This document shows positions 27,273 to 35,330 of a DNA stretch of 64,000 bases, piece by piece. The notes under the pieces were generated by a model. That model ran no database searches and was not told the origin of the DNA. It worked only from the letters and a program-made list of their open reading frames with translations. The DNA lies in the NCBI GenBank assembly GCA_020846935.1, contig JADLCY010000002.1, positions 1 through 64,000 on the forward strand. The letters are read 5' to 3'. The DNA comes from Gemmatimonadaceae bacterium (GTDB lineage Bacteria > Gemmatimonadota > Gemmatimonadetes > Gemmatimonadales > Gemmatimonadaceae). The translations under genes and the position numbers were made by a program. How positions within the stretch are numbered: the first letter of the stretch is position 1; every line of letters begins with the position of its first letter.

Positions 27273-27476
27273 CTACGCCTCTTCGGCTTCGTAACCGGCG
27301 TCAGCGACCGCGTCGATCAGCGCGCCAACGGGAACCCCTTCGGCGAGTTGAACGCGAGCCTGGCCGACGACCACCGACTCGACCTGCGCTCCCTTCACCT
27401 CGCGCAGCGCGCGCTCGACCGCGCTCACGCAGTGTCCGCAGCTCATGCCTGCCACTTTCAGTGTCACTTCTGTCAT
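27273..27476 (-). CDS. copZ: CopZ-like copper chaperone
   Basis: 67-aa heavy-metal-associated (HMA) domain. The metal site MSCGHC has C13 and C16, and the babbabb fold pattern is complete, ending GYEAEEA. It carries Cu(I) in the cytoplasm to exporters or to CsoR. First gene of the operon; translation starts about 30 nt after the predicted transcription start. No CopA ATPase is within the window, so its delivery target is elsewhere or replaced by the unknown downstream proteins. Confidence 0.93.
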   Translation of the reverse strand: MTEVTLKVAGMSCGHCVSAVERALREVKGAQVESVVVGQARVQLAEGVPVGALIDAVADAGYEAEEA

Positions 27477-27493
27477 ACCATTCCCCGAGGCCT

Positions 27494-27510
27494 ATACCTA
27501 TGGGGGGTAT
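27494..27510 (-). promoter_or_regulatory. CsoR-like operator
   Basis: ATACCTATGGGGGGTAT is an imperfect palindrome with ATACC and GGTAT ends around a G-rich centre, the pattern of CsoR operators (TACCC...GGGTA). It overlaps the -10 element and the predicted transcription start of copZ-csoR, so bound repressor would block RNA polymerase. Confidence 0.75.
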
Positions 27511-27538
27511 TATACAAGATAGGACCCAGGGGTATCAA
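27509..27538 (-). promoter_or_regulatory. Promoter of the copZ-csoR operon
   Basis: On the minus strand, TTGATA (27538-27533) and TATAAT (27514-27509) are separated by 18 bp, a near-consensus housekeeping promoter and the clearest one in the window. The -35 begins 2 bp after the anti-sigma gene stop (27541). Confidence 0.85.
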
Positions 27539-27540
27539 GC

Positions 27541-27798
27541 CTAGGCCATCAGGCCGGCGTTCCGGAGCGTGTCCATCACGCGCCGGCGGAGCGTGTCTGG
27601 CATGGGGTCGGCGCAGCGGCATCGCCTCAGGGCTCCCAGGAAGTGCTCGGCGAAGGCCGCGTGCGGGTGGCAGGACTTGCAGCCAGCGAGGTGGGAACGG
27701 ATCTCCACCATGTGCTCTTCGGTGAGTTCCTGGTCGAGGAAGTCCCAGAGCTGCGCCATCGCCACGCGACAGTCGACGTGTCCCGTGCCTCTATGCAT
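27541..27798 (-). CDS. Zinc-finger anti-sigma factor
   Basis: 85-aa protein with the ZAS motif: HLAGCKSC gives the HxxxCxxC of zinc-binding anti-sigma factors, about residue 37-44. It has no membrane helix, so it is a soluble, probably redox- or metal-responsive anti-sigma. Additional cysteines lie in CRCADP. The start (27798) overlaps the end of the ECF sigma gene by 8 bp, the usual sigma/anti-sigma coupling. It ends 2 bp before the copper promoter. Confidence 0.85.
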   Translation of the reverse strand: MHRGTGHVDCRVAMAQLWDFLDQELTEEHMVEIRSHLAGCKSCHPHAAFAEHFLGALRRCRCADPMPDTLRRRVMDTLRNAGLMA

Positions 27799-28396
27799 CG
27801 TCGCCTCCGGTTTGCGGCGCGCGAGCGCCCGCGAAGCCGGCATCCCGCGCGTATTCGGCCAGCATTTCCTGCAACTGCCGCCGGCCGCGGAAGAGCCGGG
27901 AGCGAACCGTGCCAATCGGGACCTCGAGCACGGCGGCGGCCTCTTCGTACGACTGGCCTTCGACGTCGACCAGGACCACCGCCGAACGGAAGGGCTCGTT
28001 GAGCTGGCCAATGGCCTCGGTCAGCGCCGGGGCGAGGTCGACCCGCGCGAGCAACTGGTCGGTGCCGTCGGAGGCGAGCCCGGCGTAATGCTGGATCGCG
28101 CTCATGGCATCCGGGTCGCCGTCGTCGAGCGACACGTGGTGTCGCTCGCGCTCCAGATTGCGCAGGAAGGCATTGCGCGCGATGGTGAACAACCAGCGGC
28201 GTGCATCACTCCCCGGCTGAAAGGTCAGCCATGAGCGGAACGCGCGCAGGTAGGTCTCCTGCACAAGATCCTCGGCCTTGCCTGCGTCGCGCGTCAGGGA
28301 CATTGCAAAGCGATAGACGTCATCCATCCACGCAAGGACTTCGCGGTCGAAGTCCTCACGCACCGGAGAAGCGGCGGGCTGGCTGCCTGTCTCCAT
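27791..28396 (-). CDS. ECF RNA polymerase sigma factor
   Basis: 201-aa ECF sigma factor. Region 2 contains DVYRFAMSLTRDAGKAEDLVQET and WLFTIARNAFL; region 4 contains LNEPFRSAVVLVDVEGQSYEE and IPIGTVRSRLFRGRR-like residues of the helix-turn-helix (VPIGTVRSRL). It directs polymerase to its own regulon. The overlapping soluble ZAS anti-sigma suggests the ECF11/RpoE-like or SigR-like mode of control. Its targets cannot be read from the window; the copper operon behind it has its own housekeeping-type promoter. Confidence 0.95.
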   Translation of the reverse strand: METGSQPAASPVREDFDREVLAWMDDVYRFAMSLTRDAGKAEDLVQETYLRAFRSWLTFQPGSDARRWLFTIARNAFLRNLERERHHVSLDDGDPDAMSAIQHYAGLASDGTDQLLARVDLAPALTEAIGQLNEPFRSAVVLVDVEGQSYEEAAAVLEVPIGTVRSRLFRGRRQLQEMLAEYARDAGFAGARAPQTGGDDA

Positions 28397-28497
28397 CGTT
28401 GACGTAGTCGCGAGGGGCGTGGCGGGTTCCGCGTCGGAGAATAACCGACAGGGCGCGCGAGGGACACCGCCCGGAGTTGACGATACATTGCCGGATC

Positions 28498-29133
28498 ATG
28501 GATCTCTTCGACCTCCGCCGCTCGTACGCGCTGGCCACGCTGGACCTCGCCGACGTCGACGCGAATCCGATCGTGCAGTTCCGGGCCTGGTTCGATCAGG
28601 CCCTGGGCGCCGGCGTGATCGAGCCCAACGCGATGACCCTGGCCACGGCCACGCCCGACGGCGTGCCCTCGGCGCGCATCGTCCTGCTCAAGACCGTCGA
28701 TGACGACGGCTTCACCTTCTTCACCGACTACCGCAGCGCGAAGGGCCGGGAGCTGGACGCCAATCCCCACGCCGCCGTCGTCTTCCTCTGGAAGGAGATC
28801 GAGCGACAGGTGCGCATCAAGGGCCTGGTGGCGCGCACGAGCCCGGAGGAGTCGACGCGCTACTACGACGCTCGCCCGTTAGGCAGTCGCTACGGCGCGT
28901 GGGCGTCGACGCAGAGCGCGACCGTCCCCGATCGCGCGGCGCTCGAAGCCGCCATGCAGCACGTGGAAGCCAGGTATGCCGGCAGCGATCCACCGCGGCC
29001 GGAGCACTGGGGTGGCTACCGCCTGGTGCCTGACGCGGTCGAGTTCTGGCAGGGTCGTCCGAATCGCCTGCACGACCGGCTGCGCTACCGACGTGTCGGC
29101 AGCGCGTGGCAGCTCGAGCGCCTCTCGCCCTGA
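28498..29133 (+). CDS. pdxH: Pyridoxamine 5'-phosphate oxidase
   Basis: 211-aa FMN enzyme that oxidises pyridoxamine/pyridoxine 5'-phosphate to PLP. Recognised segments are [58 protein letters not shown] and the C-terminal [17 protein letters not shown] with the RPNRLHDR substrate/FMN motif. The ATG at 28498 fits the family N-terminus; a TACATT at 28484-28489 ends 8 nt before it. A CGTTAGGC octamer at 28877 encodes Leu-Gly with a TTA codon. Confidence 0.96.
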   Translation: MDLFDLRRSYALATLDLADVDANPIVQFRAWFDQALGAGVIEPNAMTLATATPDGVPSARIVLLKTVDDDGFTFFTDYRSAKGRELDANPHAAVVFLWKEIERQVRIKGLVARTSPEESTRYYDARPLGSRYGAWASTQSATVPDRAALEAAMQHVEARYAGSDPPRPEHWGGYRLVPDAVEFWQGRPNRLHDRLRYRRVGSAWQLERLSP

Positions 29134-29220
29134 CCCCTTCGGCCTTCGCGGTCCGTCAGTGGTGCACGCGACCGACTGCCCGGTGCGCCGCCTCGAGCAG
29201 CGCACGCATGCCCCGCGGCG

Positions 29221-30144
29221 TTACCACTCCTGCTCCGTCACCGCGACCTCTTCGCGCAGCTTGACGTAGCTCGCATACCGATCCGCGGTGATCGTGCCCT
29301 CGTCGACCGCAGCCCGCACGACGCACCCCGGCTCCGCGAGGTGCCGACAGTCGCCAAAGCGACACGCGCCGAGTCGCACCTTGAACTCGGGAAAGCACTG
29401 GTCGAGACTCGCCGAGGGCAGCCCCCAGAGCCCGACCTCGCGGAGGCCCGGCGTGTCCATCACATAGCCGCCATCGGGGAGGGGATGCATGTGGGCACCT
29501 ACCGTCGTGTGACGGCCCTTGTTCACCGACTCGCTGATCGCGCCCACCCGCAGATCGAGCCCGGGATACATGGCATTCATCAGGGACGACTTTCCCACAC
29601 CGGACGGGCCGGTAAACGCCGAGGTGGCTCCACGAAGCACGTCGTGCAGCGCGTCGAGGCCGACGCCCGTCACGATGCTCGTGAGGTGCAGCGGGTAGCC
29701 GAGGGCTTCGTAGTGGCCAAAGCGACGCCGCGCTTCCGCCTCGCTCTCGAGATCCGTCTTGTTCACGACGATTCGCGCCGGCAGGTCGTCGGCCTCGGCA
29801 ATCACCAAGAACCGGTCCAGCATACGCTCGTTTGGCTCCGGCTTGACCATCGCGAACACGATGATGACCTGGTCAAGATTCGCCGCCACGATGCGCTCGC
29901 CGCGTTGCCCGCCGGGGTTGCGACGCGCGAGCTGCGTGCGGCGTGGTTCGATGCCCACGATCGCCAGCGCCGAGTCGCGGGAATCGCGCTCGACTTCCAC
30001 GCGATCACCCACGGCCAGCTTGCGTTCCCCGTCGTGCTTCACGCGGCCACGCAGGGCGGCGATCGCGATCCGGCCGTCGTCGAGGTGCACGCGCCACTGC
30101 CCACCGGTCCCGGCGAGCACCACCGCACGCTGTGGATCGCTCAC
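29221..30144 (-). CDS. rsgA: Small-subunit ribosome biogenesis GTPase RsgA
   Basis: 307-aa circularly permuted GTPase that assists 30S maturation. The motif order is G4-G1-G3: NKTD (128-131), GPSGVGKSS (179-187) and DTPG (230-233). An N-terminal OB-fold precedes it. The C-terminal zinc site uses C261, C266, H268 and C274 (CRFGDCRHLAEPGC). The GTG at 30144 overlaps the stop of the upstream gene (GTGA), so the two are translationally coupled. Confidence 0.95.
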   Translation of the reverse strand: MSDPQRAVVLAGTGGQWRVHLDDGRIAIAALRGRVKHDGERKLAVGDRVEVERDSRDSALAIVGIEPRRTQLARRNPGGQRGERIVAANLDQVIIVFAMVKPEPNERMLDRFLVIAEADDLPARIVVNKTDLESEAEARRRFGHYEALGYPLHLTSIVTGVGLDALHDVLRGATSAFTGPSGVGKSSLMNAMYPGLDLRVGAISESVNKGRHTTVGAHMHPLPDGGYVMDTPGLREVGLWGLPSASLDQCFPEFKVRLGACRFGDCRHLAEPGCVVRAAVDEGTITADRYASYVKLREEVAVTEQEW

Positions 30145-30530
30145 TCCTCCTCCCGCATCACGTCCCACCAGCGACGACCGGTGCCGCCACCGGCGGCGAG
30201 GATGGCGGCATCGAGCGCGACCCTCACCTCGGCGAGCGGCCACGCGCCGAGCGCGGCGCGAGCCGCGGCCGCGGTGGCGCCGTAGACGAGGAAGTCCGTT
30301 TCGACGTGCCCTTCGACCCCCTGACCACCCATGCGTCGCCAGCGCAGGAACAGGAAGTACGCCCCCCAGGGCCGAGCCTCCTCGCCGGTCGCCTCCACGT
30401 CGAGCGACACCGAATACGACATGCCGTCACGTCCCTCGAACGCTGCCGGGCGGCCGTGGACCGCCTCGTAGCCACCGATGGTGTTGGCGTCCCCGCGGTC
30501 ATGATCGGGCGGGAGGTGCCGACCGGGCAT
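30141..30530 (-). CDS. Hypothetical protein between PRODH and RsgA genes
   Basis: 129-aa cytoplasmic protein with no family I recognise. It has mixed alpha/beta composition, with central strands SYSVSLDVEATGEEARPWGA and AYFLFLRWRRMG and a helical stretch rich in Ala. It is locked between the proline dehydrogenase gene (2 bp gap) and rsgA (GTGA overlap), so it is expressed with them. The start MPGRHLPPDHD at 30530 directly follows the PRODH stop. A GCCTAACG octamer spans the junction. Confidence 0.6.
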   Translation of the reverse strand: MPGRHLPPDHDRGDANTIGGYEAVHGRPAAFEGRDGMSYSVSLDVEATGEEARPWGAYFLFLRWRRMGGQGVEGHVETDFLVYGATAAAARAALGAWPLAEVRVALDAAILAAGGGTGRRWWDVMREEE

Positions 30531-30532
30531 GC

Positions 30533-31468
30533 CTAACGCGTGCGGCGCAGGGACTCCTTGACCACGCTCCCCACCATGAACGCGAGGTTCGCCGGCCGCT
30601 CGGCGAGGCGGCGCATGAGGTACGGATACCACTGGGTGCCGAACGGCACGTACACGCGCATGCGATAGCCGTCGCGCACGAGGGCCTGCTGGAGGTCGCG
30701 ACGCACGCCGTAGAGCATCTGGTACTCATACCGGTCGGCCGCGATCCCCTGCTCGGCGGCGTAGCGCTTCGCCGCGTCAATCAGGGCCTCGTCGTGCGTC
30801 GCGAGGCCGGGATAGTTGCCCGCCGACATCAGACGCTGCATGCAGGTCGCATAGTTGGCGTCGACGACCGACTTCTCCGGAAACGCGACCGTCTCCGGCT
30901 CCTTGTAGGCGCCCTTGCACAGTCGCACGCGACACTGGAGCGTGATCGACTGCTCCACATCCGCCGCGGTGCGCCGCAGGTAACTCTGCAGCACGATGCC
31001 TACGTTGGCCGGGTAGGCCGGGTAGAGTCGCCGGGTGAACAGGTCGAGCGTGCGCTCGGTATAGGCACTCGACTCCATGTCGAGCCGGACGAACGTGCCA
31101 TGGTGCTTTGCCCGCTCGAGCACACGCGTGATGTTGGCGACGCACAGCTCCTCGGAAATGTCCTGACCCATCGCCGTGAGCTTGAGCGAGACGTTGGCGT
31201 CCAGCCGCTCGGCCGCGATGCGGTCGAGCATCTCCACGTATTGGTCGGCGGTCGCGGAGGCTTCGGCCGGACTGCTGACGCTTTCGCCGAGCAGATCGAG
31301 CGATGCCGTGATCCCCTGTGCGTTCAGGGCGCGGACGGCGGCGATCGCCGTCTCGAGCGTTTCACCGGCGACGAAGCGGGACGCGAACTTTCGTGCGAGA
31401 CGGTTGTTGCGGATGAACCGGAAGACGCCATGCCGGTTGGAGAGCCACAGGAACGATTGTCGGAGCAT
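30533..31468 (-). CDS. Proline dehydrogenase
   Basis: 311-aa FAD-dependent monofunctional PRODH that oxidises proline to pyrroline-5-carboxylate at the membrane. The (beta/alpha)8 barrel is marked by ASLDLLGESVSS, LTAMGQDI, VRLDMESSAYTERTLDLF, GIVLQSYLRRTA, RLCKGAYKEP, LATHDEALI and YEYQMLYGVR, ending VPFGTQWYPYLMRRLAERP. All are typical of the single-domain Thermus/Bacillus-type enzyme. The ATG at 31468 was chosen; an in-frame ATG at 31513 is possible. The separate P5C dehydrogenase is not in the window. Confidence 0.93.
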   Translation of the reverse strand: MLRQSFLWLSNRHGVFRFIRNNRLARKFASRFVAGETLETAIAAVRALNAQGITASLDLLGESVSSPAEASATADQYVEMLDRIAAERLDANVSLKLTAMGQDISEELCVANITRVLERAKHHGTFVRLDMESSAYTERTLDLFTRRLYPAYPANVGIVLQSYLRRTAADVEQSITLQCRVRLCKGAYKEPETVAFPEKSVVDANYATCMQRLMSAGNYPGLATHDEALIDAAKRYAAEQGIAADRYEYQMLYGVRRDLQQALVRDGYRMRVYVPFGTQWYPYLMRRLAERPANLAFMVGSVVKESLRRTR

Positions 31469-31710
31469 CGAACGGGGAGCGGTGGGGTCGGGCGTGCGTC
31501 GCGGCATCGGCACACGCCCTCACACCGCGACGCCGAAAGATATACGCCGGTCATGACCAAGCCCCGGCCGTTCCGGCGGTACGTGATTGCCTGATGACGG
31601 CCCGGCGGTCGCCCGCCCACCTGCCGCGCCGACCCGAACTTCGGGTGGGCGACACCGGCGAGAGGCGATTCGCCGATCACCAGCCCCTTGAACACACGGC
31701 GACCGCCGGC

Positions 31711-33399
31711 TCAGGGTCGCGGCGACACCCGGTCCATCGGCGCGCCGGGATCACGTGCGAGACGCGTCATGAGGAGGCCCGCCGGGTCGCTGGTGGCGCG
31801 ACCACTCACGTCCCATGTCACAATGCCGTCGTCGCTCTCCGGCTCCAGCAGCACCATCGCCAGCACGCCGAGGGGCTGTGCGACCGGCACGATGATCGTG
31901 CCCGCAGCGAGCGAAGTCGCACGCGGCACCTGCCGAACCACCAGGCGGACCTCTCGACGACCCTGGAACGGCCGAGGCGCGATCACCGTCGAATCGATCG
32001 CGTATTGCGGACCCGCGTCTCCGCTCCACGGCGAGCGCAGCCGGTGCATCTCCACGCCGTGGCGTGCGAGCAGGTCGATGACGGCGGTATCCGTGGCCGG
32101 AATCGCAAATCCCCATGGCGCGGGGCGTGCGATCGTGGGCGTGAACCGATCGAAGATCGGCATCGTTTCGGTGACAAACCGCCCCGTGCGTCGCATGCCT
32201 GCGCGCACGCCAGGTTCGCGGCGTGTGGTGTCGGTCGTGCGCTCGAGCACCTCGTACACGACGTCGCCGGTCCACGGTGTCTTCGTCATCTCGGCGCGGA
32301 GCGGCACCCGGGTGCCGCCAGCACGCCAGGCGCGGAGTGCGGCATCGCTCCGCGCCGCGATGCCGCGGAGTGCGGCACCGCGCTCGGCGGCCAGCGACAG
32401 GAGTTCACGAACGAACGCATAGGTCGCGCGCACCCGCGTCTCGAACGGGTCGTGCGAATACGCCTCGGAGAGCACGGAGACGCGCCCTCGCAGGGCGTAG
32501 TAGTTGGTGCCGAAGCGAGGTCGGTGGTCGTACGTGAGCCACCCCTTCGGCACCGAGGCGCCTTCGTCCTGCGCAAAGTTGCCATAGGCAAACGTCGCGA
32601 TGTTGTGGCGGGCCCTCACGCGACGCTGGACTTCCGGGAGGAGCGAGTCGCGGGCCCAGGCCGCCCCGAATGTCGCACCTTCCAGCTCCGCTGCGGGGTG
32701 CAACGATGGCGCGTACGTCAGGGCGTAGCCGTGGTAGCTCCCGTTGGTCGTGTGCAGATCAACGAAAAGGTGTGGATCCCAGGCATTGAACATCGCGAGC
32801 GAAGCTCGCGTCTCGGGCGCCTCGGCCTTGATGTAGTCGCGATTCAGGTCGAGCCCACGAGCATTGGGGCGCTGGCCGACCATCTCCGGACCGTTCTGGG
32901 CTCCGCGGTTTTTTGCCTGGTGATCGAAGCGCTCGTTCCCGTCGCCGTTGTAGATCGGCACGGCGATGAGCACAATCGAATCCAGCACGTTGGGTCGGCG
33001 ATCGAGCAGCAGATCACGGAGGAGCGCCTGCAGCGCTTCCTTTCCCTCGACCTCACCCGCGTGGATGTTGCCCTGCACGTAGACGATGGGACGCCCGGAG
33101 CGTCGGGCAGCCTCGGGTGTGTCGTAGAGCGGTCGCGAGGCGATGACGTAGGGGATGTCCCGACCCTCGGTGGTCGTGCCAATCGACCCTCGGTGCATCG
33201 GGGCGCCCATCGTGCCCAGCGCATCCAGGAACGCGAGGACACTCGCATGCGTGGACGTCTCGGTGAAGCCCGAACGCTCCGCCTGCGTGCGCGGCGGAGA
33301 GGCCGCAGTGCGCAGCGTGGTCGATGGGGCGCAGGCAGTGACGACCGCCACGAGGACGGTGGTCAGGCGGCGGACGGAGGCGGGGCGCGATGAGGGCAT
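31711..33399 (-). CDS. M14 family zinc carboxypeptidase-like lipoprotein
   Basis: 562-aa exported peptidase. The lipobox is VVTAC near residue 20. Zinc ligands lie in GNIHAGEVEGKEA (HxxE) and FVDLHTTNG (His). LDLNRDY and a later SEAYSHDPFE segment complete the M14 active site region. The C-terminal 200 residues form beta-rich domains of unclear role. M14 enzymes trim C-terminal residues from peptides or cell-wall fragments; the substrate is not evident. The start at 33399 puts the signal peptide first. Confidence 0.88.
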   Translation of the reverse strand: MPSSRPASVRRLTTVLVAVVTACAPSTTLRTAASPPRTQAERSGFTETSTHASVLAFLDALGTMGAPMHRGSIGTTTEGRDIPYVIASRPLYDTPEAARRSGRPIVYVQGNIHAGEVEGKEALQALLRDLLLDRRPNVLDSIVLIAVPIYNGDGNERFDHQAKNRGAQNGPEMVGQRPNARGLDLNRDYIKAEAPETRASLAMFNAWDPHLFVDLHTTNGSYHGYALTYAPSLHPAAELEGATFGAAWARDSLLPEVQRRVRARHNIATFAYGNFAQDEGASVPKGWLTYDHRPRFGTNYYALRGRVSVLSEAYSHDPFETRVRATYAFVRELLSLAAERGAALRGIAARSDAALRAWRAGGTRVPLRAEMTKTPWTGDVVYEVLERTTDTTRREPGVRAGMRRTGRFVTETMPIFDRFTPTIARPAPWGFAIPATDTAVIDLLARHGVEMHRLRSPWSGDAGPQYAIDSTVIAPRPFQGRREVRLVVRQVPRATSLAAGTIIVPVAQPLGVLAMVLLEPESDDGIVTWDVSGRATSDPAGLLMTRLARDPGAPMDRVSPRP

Positions 33400-33675
33400 T
33401 CGGGACGCGTGGGGATGTCGCGGAAAATGCCCGTCGTGCCGGGCGCGCACCAGCGCCGGTGCCGATCGATCGCTCCGGGGGCGACCGAGGGGGAGTCGCC
33501 AACGGTGCCCTGGCGCCACGCCTAACGGTGATCTGCATCGCATCGACGGGGTGCATCAGGCACGCGCGATGTGGCTCGGATCAACGCGTGCGCGGCGTCA
33601 CCGACATTTCGCGCGCGCTGTGACAGACTCCCGCGCTGCAATCGTCCGTCCTTCCGCAATCCTCCTCAGCACCCG

Positions 33676-34656
33676 ATGCCCCGTTCCCGTTTCGCGGCAC
33701 ACCTCGTCGCCGCCCTTGTTCTTGCTGCTACCGCGTGCGTCGATCCTTCTGCCCCGACCGACGCGCGCTCGCCGGCCGACGTGGCGTCACCTTCGCTCGA
33801 GGTCGCGCTGGCGCCCGCGCCGGCGCCAGCGAGCGTCCTCAACCTCGCGTACGCCACGCGTTCCACGGCTGAAAAGCTCGACCTCTATCTCCCAACGGGC
33901 AAAGGCCCCTTTCCCGTCGTGCTCTGGCTGCACCCCGGTGGCTGGCAGACCGGCGACAAGAAGATCTCGAGCACGTCCGTCCAGATGAAGCTCCTGGCGA
34001 ACGGCTACGCATTGGCGAGCGCCAACTACCGACTGTCTGGCCAGGCGAGATACCCGGCGCAGATCCAGGACGCCAAGGCGGCGGTTCGGTGGCTCCGCGC
34101 GAACGCGGCACTGTACAAACTCGACCCAAAGCGCATCGGCGTCTGGGGCCTTTCGGCGGGTGCTCACCTGGCCGCCCTGCTCGGCACCACCAGCGGTGTC
34201 ACAGCCCTGACCGATCTCTCACTCGGCAACGCGGGGCAGTCGGACGCCGTCAAAGCCGTCGTCGCCATGGCCACGCCGGTGAACTTCCTCACGCTCGACG
34301 CGCTCCTCAAGCAGGATGGCTGCAAGCTCTACAACGGTACCGGGCACAACGCCGCCGGTTCGCCACCGTCACTGCTGATGGGCGCCCCGATCCAGACCAT
34401 TGCGTCGAAGGTCGCGACCGCAAACCCGCAGCAGTATGTGAGCGTGGGCGACGCGAAGTTCCTCATCCAGCACGGCCAGGCCGACTGCACCATCCCGTGG
34501 CAGCACGGCCAGACGCTGCACCAGCGCCTGCAAGCAGTCCTCGGCGCCTCTGCGTCGCAGCTCGACCTCTTCCCGACGGGGAAGCACGGCGGCACGCACT
34601 TCACGTCGGACGCGAACTTTGCGCGCATCCTGGCGTTCCTCAGAGCCAACCTCTGA
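33676..34656 (+). CDS. Alpha/beta hydrolase (BD-FAE/esterase type) lipoprotein
   Basis: 326-aa exported esterase-like enzyme. The lipobox is LAATAC. The oxyanion-hole motif HPGGW, the nucleophile elbow GLSAGAH, the acid in HGQADCTIP and the histidine in KHGGTHF form a complete triad. This layout matches BD-FAE/carboxylesterase enzymes that deacylate polysaccharides or small esters. It faces the ECF/CBM48 operon tail-to-tail and ends at a strong shared hairpin. It has an Ala/Pro-rich linker after the lipid anchor. Confidence 0.88.
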   Translation: MPRSRFAAHLVAALVLAATACVDPSAPTDARSPADVASPSLEVALAPAPAPASVLNLAYATRSTAEKLDLYLPTGKGPFPVVLWLHPGGWQTGDKKISSTSVQMKLLANGYALASANYRLSGQARYPAQIQDAKAAVRWLRANAALYKLDPKRIGVWGLSAGAHLAALLGTTSGVTALTDLSLGNAGQSDAVKAVVAMATPVNFLTLDALLKQDGCKLYNGTGHNAAGSPPSLLMGAPIQTIASKVATANPQQYVSVGDAKFLIQHGQADCTIPWQHGQTLHQRLQAVLGASASQLDLFPTGKHGGTHFTSDANFARILAFLRANL

Positions 34657-34682
34657 CGGCGCGCCATCACCACCGCCGTTCG

Positions 34683-34710
34683 GACGAGGCGCCCCGACGG
34701 GCGCCTCGTC
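34683..34710. terminator. Strong bidirectional hairpin terminator
   Basis: Perfect 12-bp stem GACGAGGCGCCC/GGGCGCCTCGTC with a 4-nt loop (CGAC), followed on the plus strand by TTGCGTT. It lies in the 63-bp gap between the convergent hydrolase gene and the five-gene minus-strand operon, so it can end both transcripts. Confidence 0.85.
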
Positions 34711-34719
34711 TTGCGTTGG

Positions 34720-35328
34720 TCACCGGTCGTGCGCCACCAGCCGCACGCGGCGGCCCCAGTCGGTACGATAGAGCCCGGCATACGCAAACCGCCGCCCGAT
34801 AGCCGACGCACCCACCTGCGGCGTATACGCGCCCGCGGCATCCGAGCGCAGACGGATCATGGCCTCCACGGTCCGTTGCACGCCGTCCAGGACGTATTCG
34901 CTCTCTGCATCACGAAACACGACCCACGCGTGTCGACCCTCCACCCCATCGACGCGCCGATGCATGCCGACCACGAAGTCGGCGTCGTAGCGCGCTTCGA
35001 CCAGTTTGCGCCACGCCCACAGCGAATAGTCTTCGCAGTCTCCGCTGCGCACCACTTCGAACGTGCACGGGTGCTGCCAGTAGTCGTGCTCATCGAGCAA
35101 CGCCGCGTCGTCCGCGTAGCGACATTCGAGCAGCCAGCGCGCCACCTCGTCCGGTGACTTCACCGCCACGCGTGACGTGCCCTCGAGGTAGTGCGGGAAG
35201 TCATGGCCCGCGCCGGGACCAAAAGCCGGGAGCGGTGGCGACATTGGCAGGCGAACCCACGGATCCCCCAGTGCCAATCGCTCAGGGTCCAGCCGCGGGG
35301 AGCCACGAAGCCAGCGCCAGAGTCCCAT
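34720..35328 (-). CDS. Transglutaminase-like cysteine peptidase
   Basis: 202-aa protein with a BTLCP/transglutaminase-like core. The catalytic set is Cys in GDCEDYSLWAW, His in GRHAWVVF and Asp in EYVLDGVQ. The GDCEDY motif is characteristic of bacterial transglutaminase-like cysteine proteinases, some of which act on surface adhesins. No signal peptide is obvious, so location is uncertain. It is the last gene of the ECF/CBM48 operon, 2 bp after the beta-barrel gene. Confidence 0.8.
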   Translation of the reverse strand: MGLWRWLRGSPRLDPERLALGDPWVRLPMSPPLPAFGPGAGHDFPHYLEGTSRVAVKSPDEVARWLLECRYADDAALLDEHDYWQHPCTFEVVRSGDCEDYSLWAWRKLVEARYDADFVVGMHRRVDGVEGRHAWVVFRDAESEYVLDGVQRTVEAMIRLRSDAAGAYTPQVGASAIGRRFAYAGLYRTDWGRRVRLVAHDR

Positions 35329-35330
35329 GG

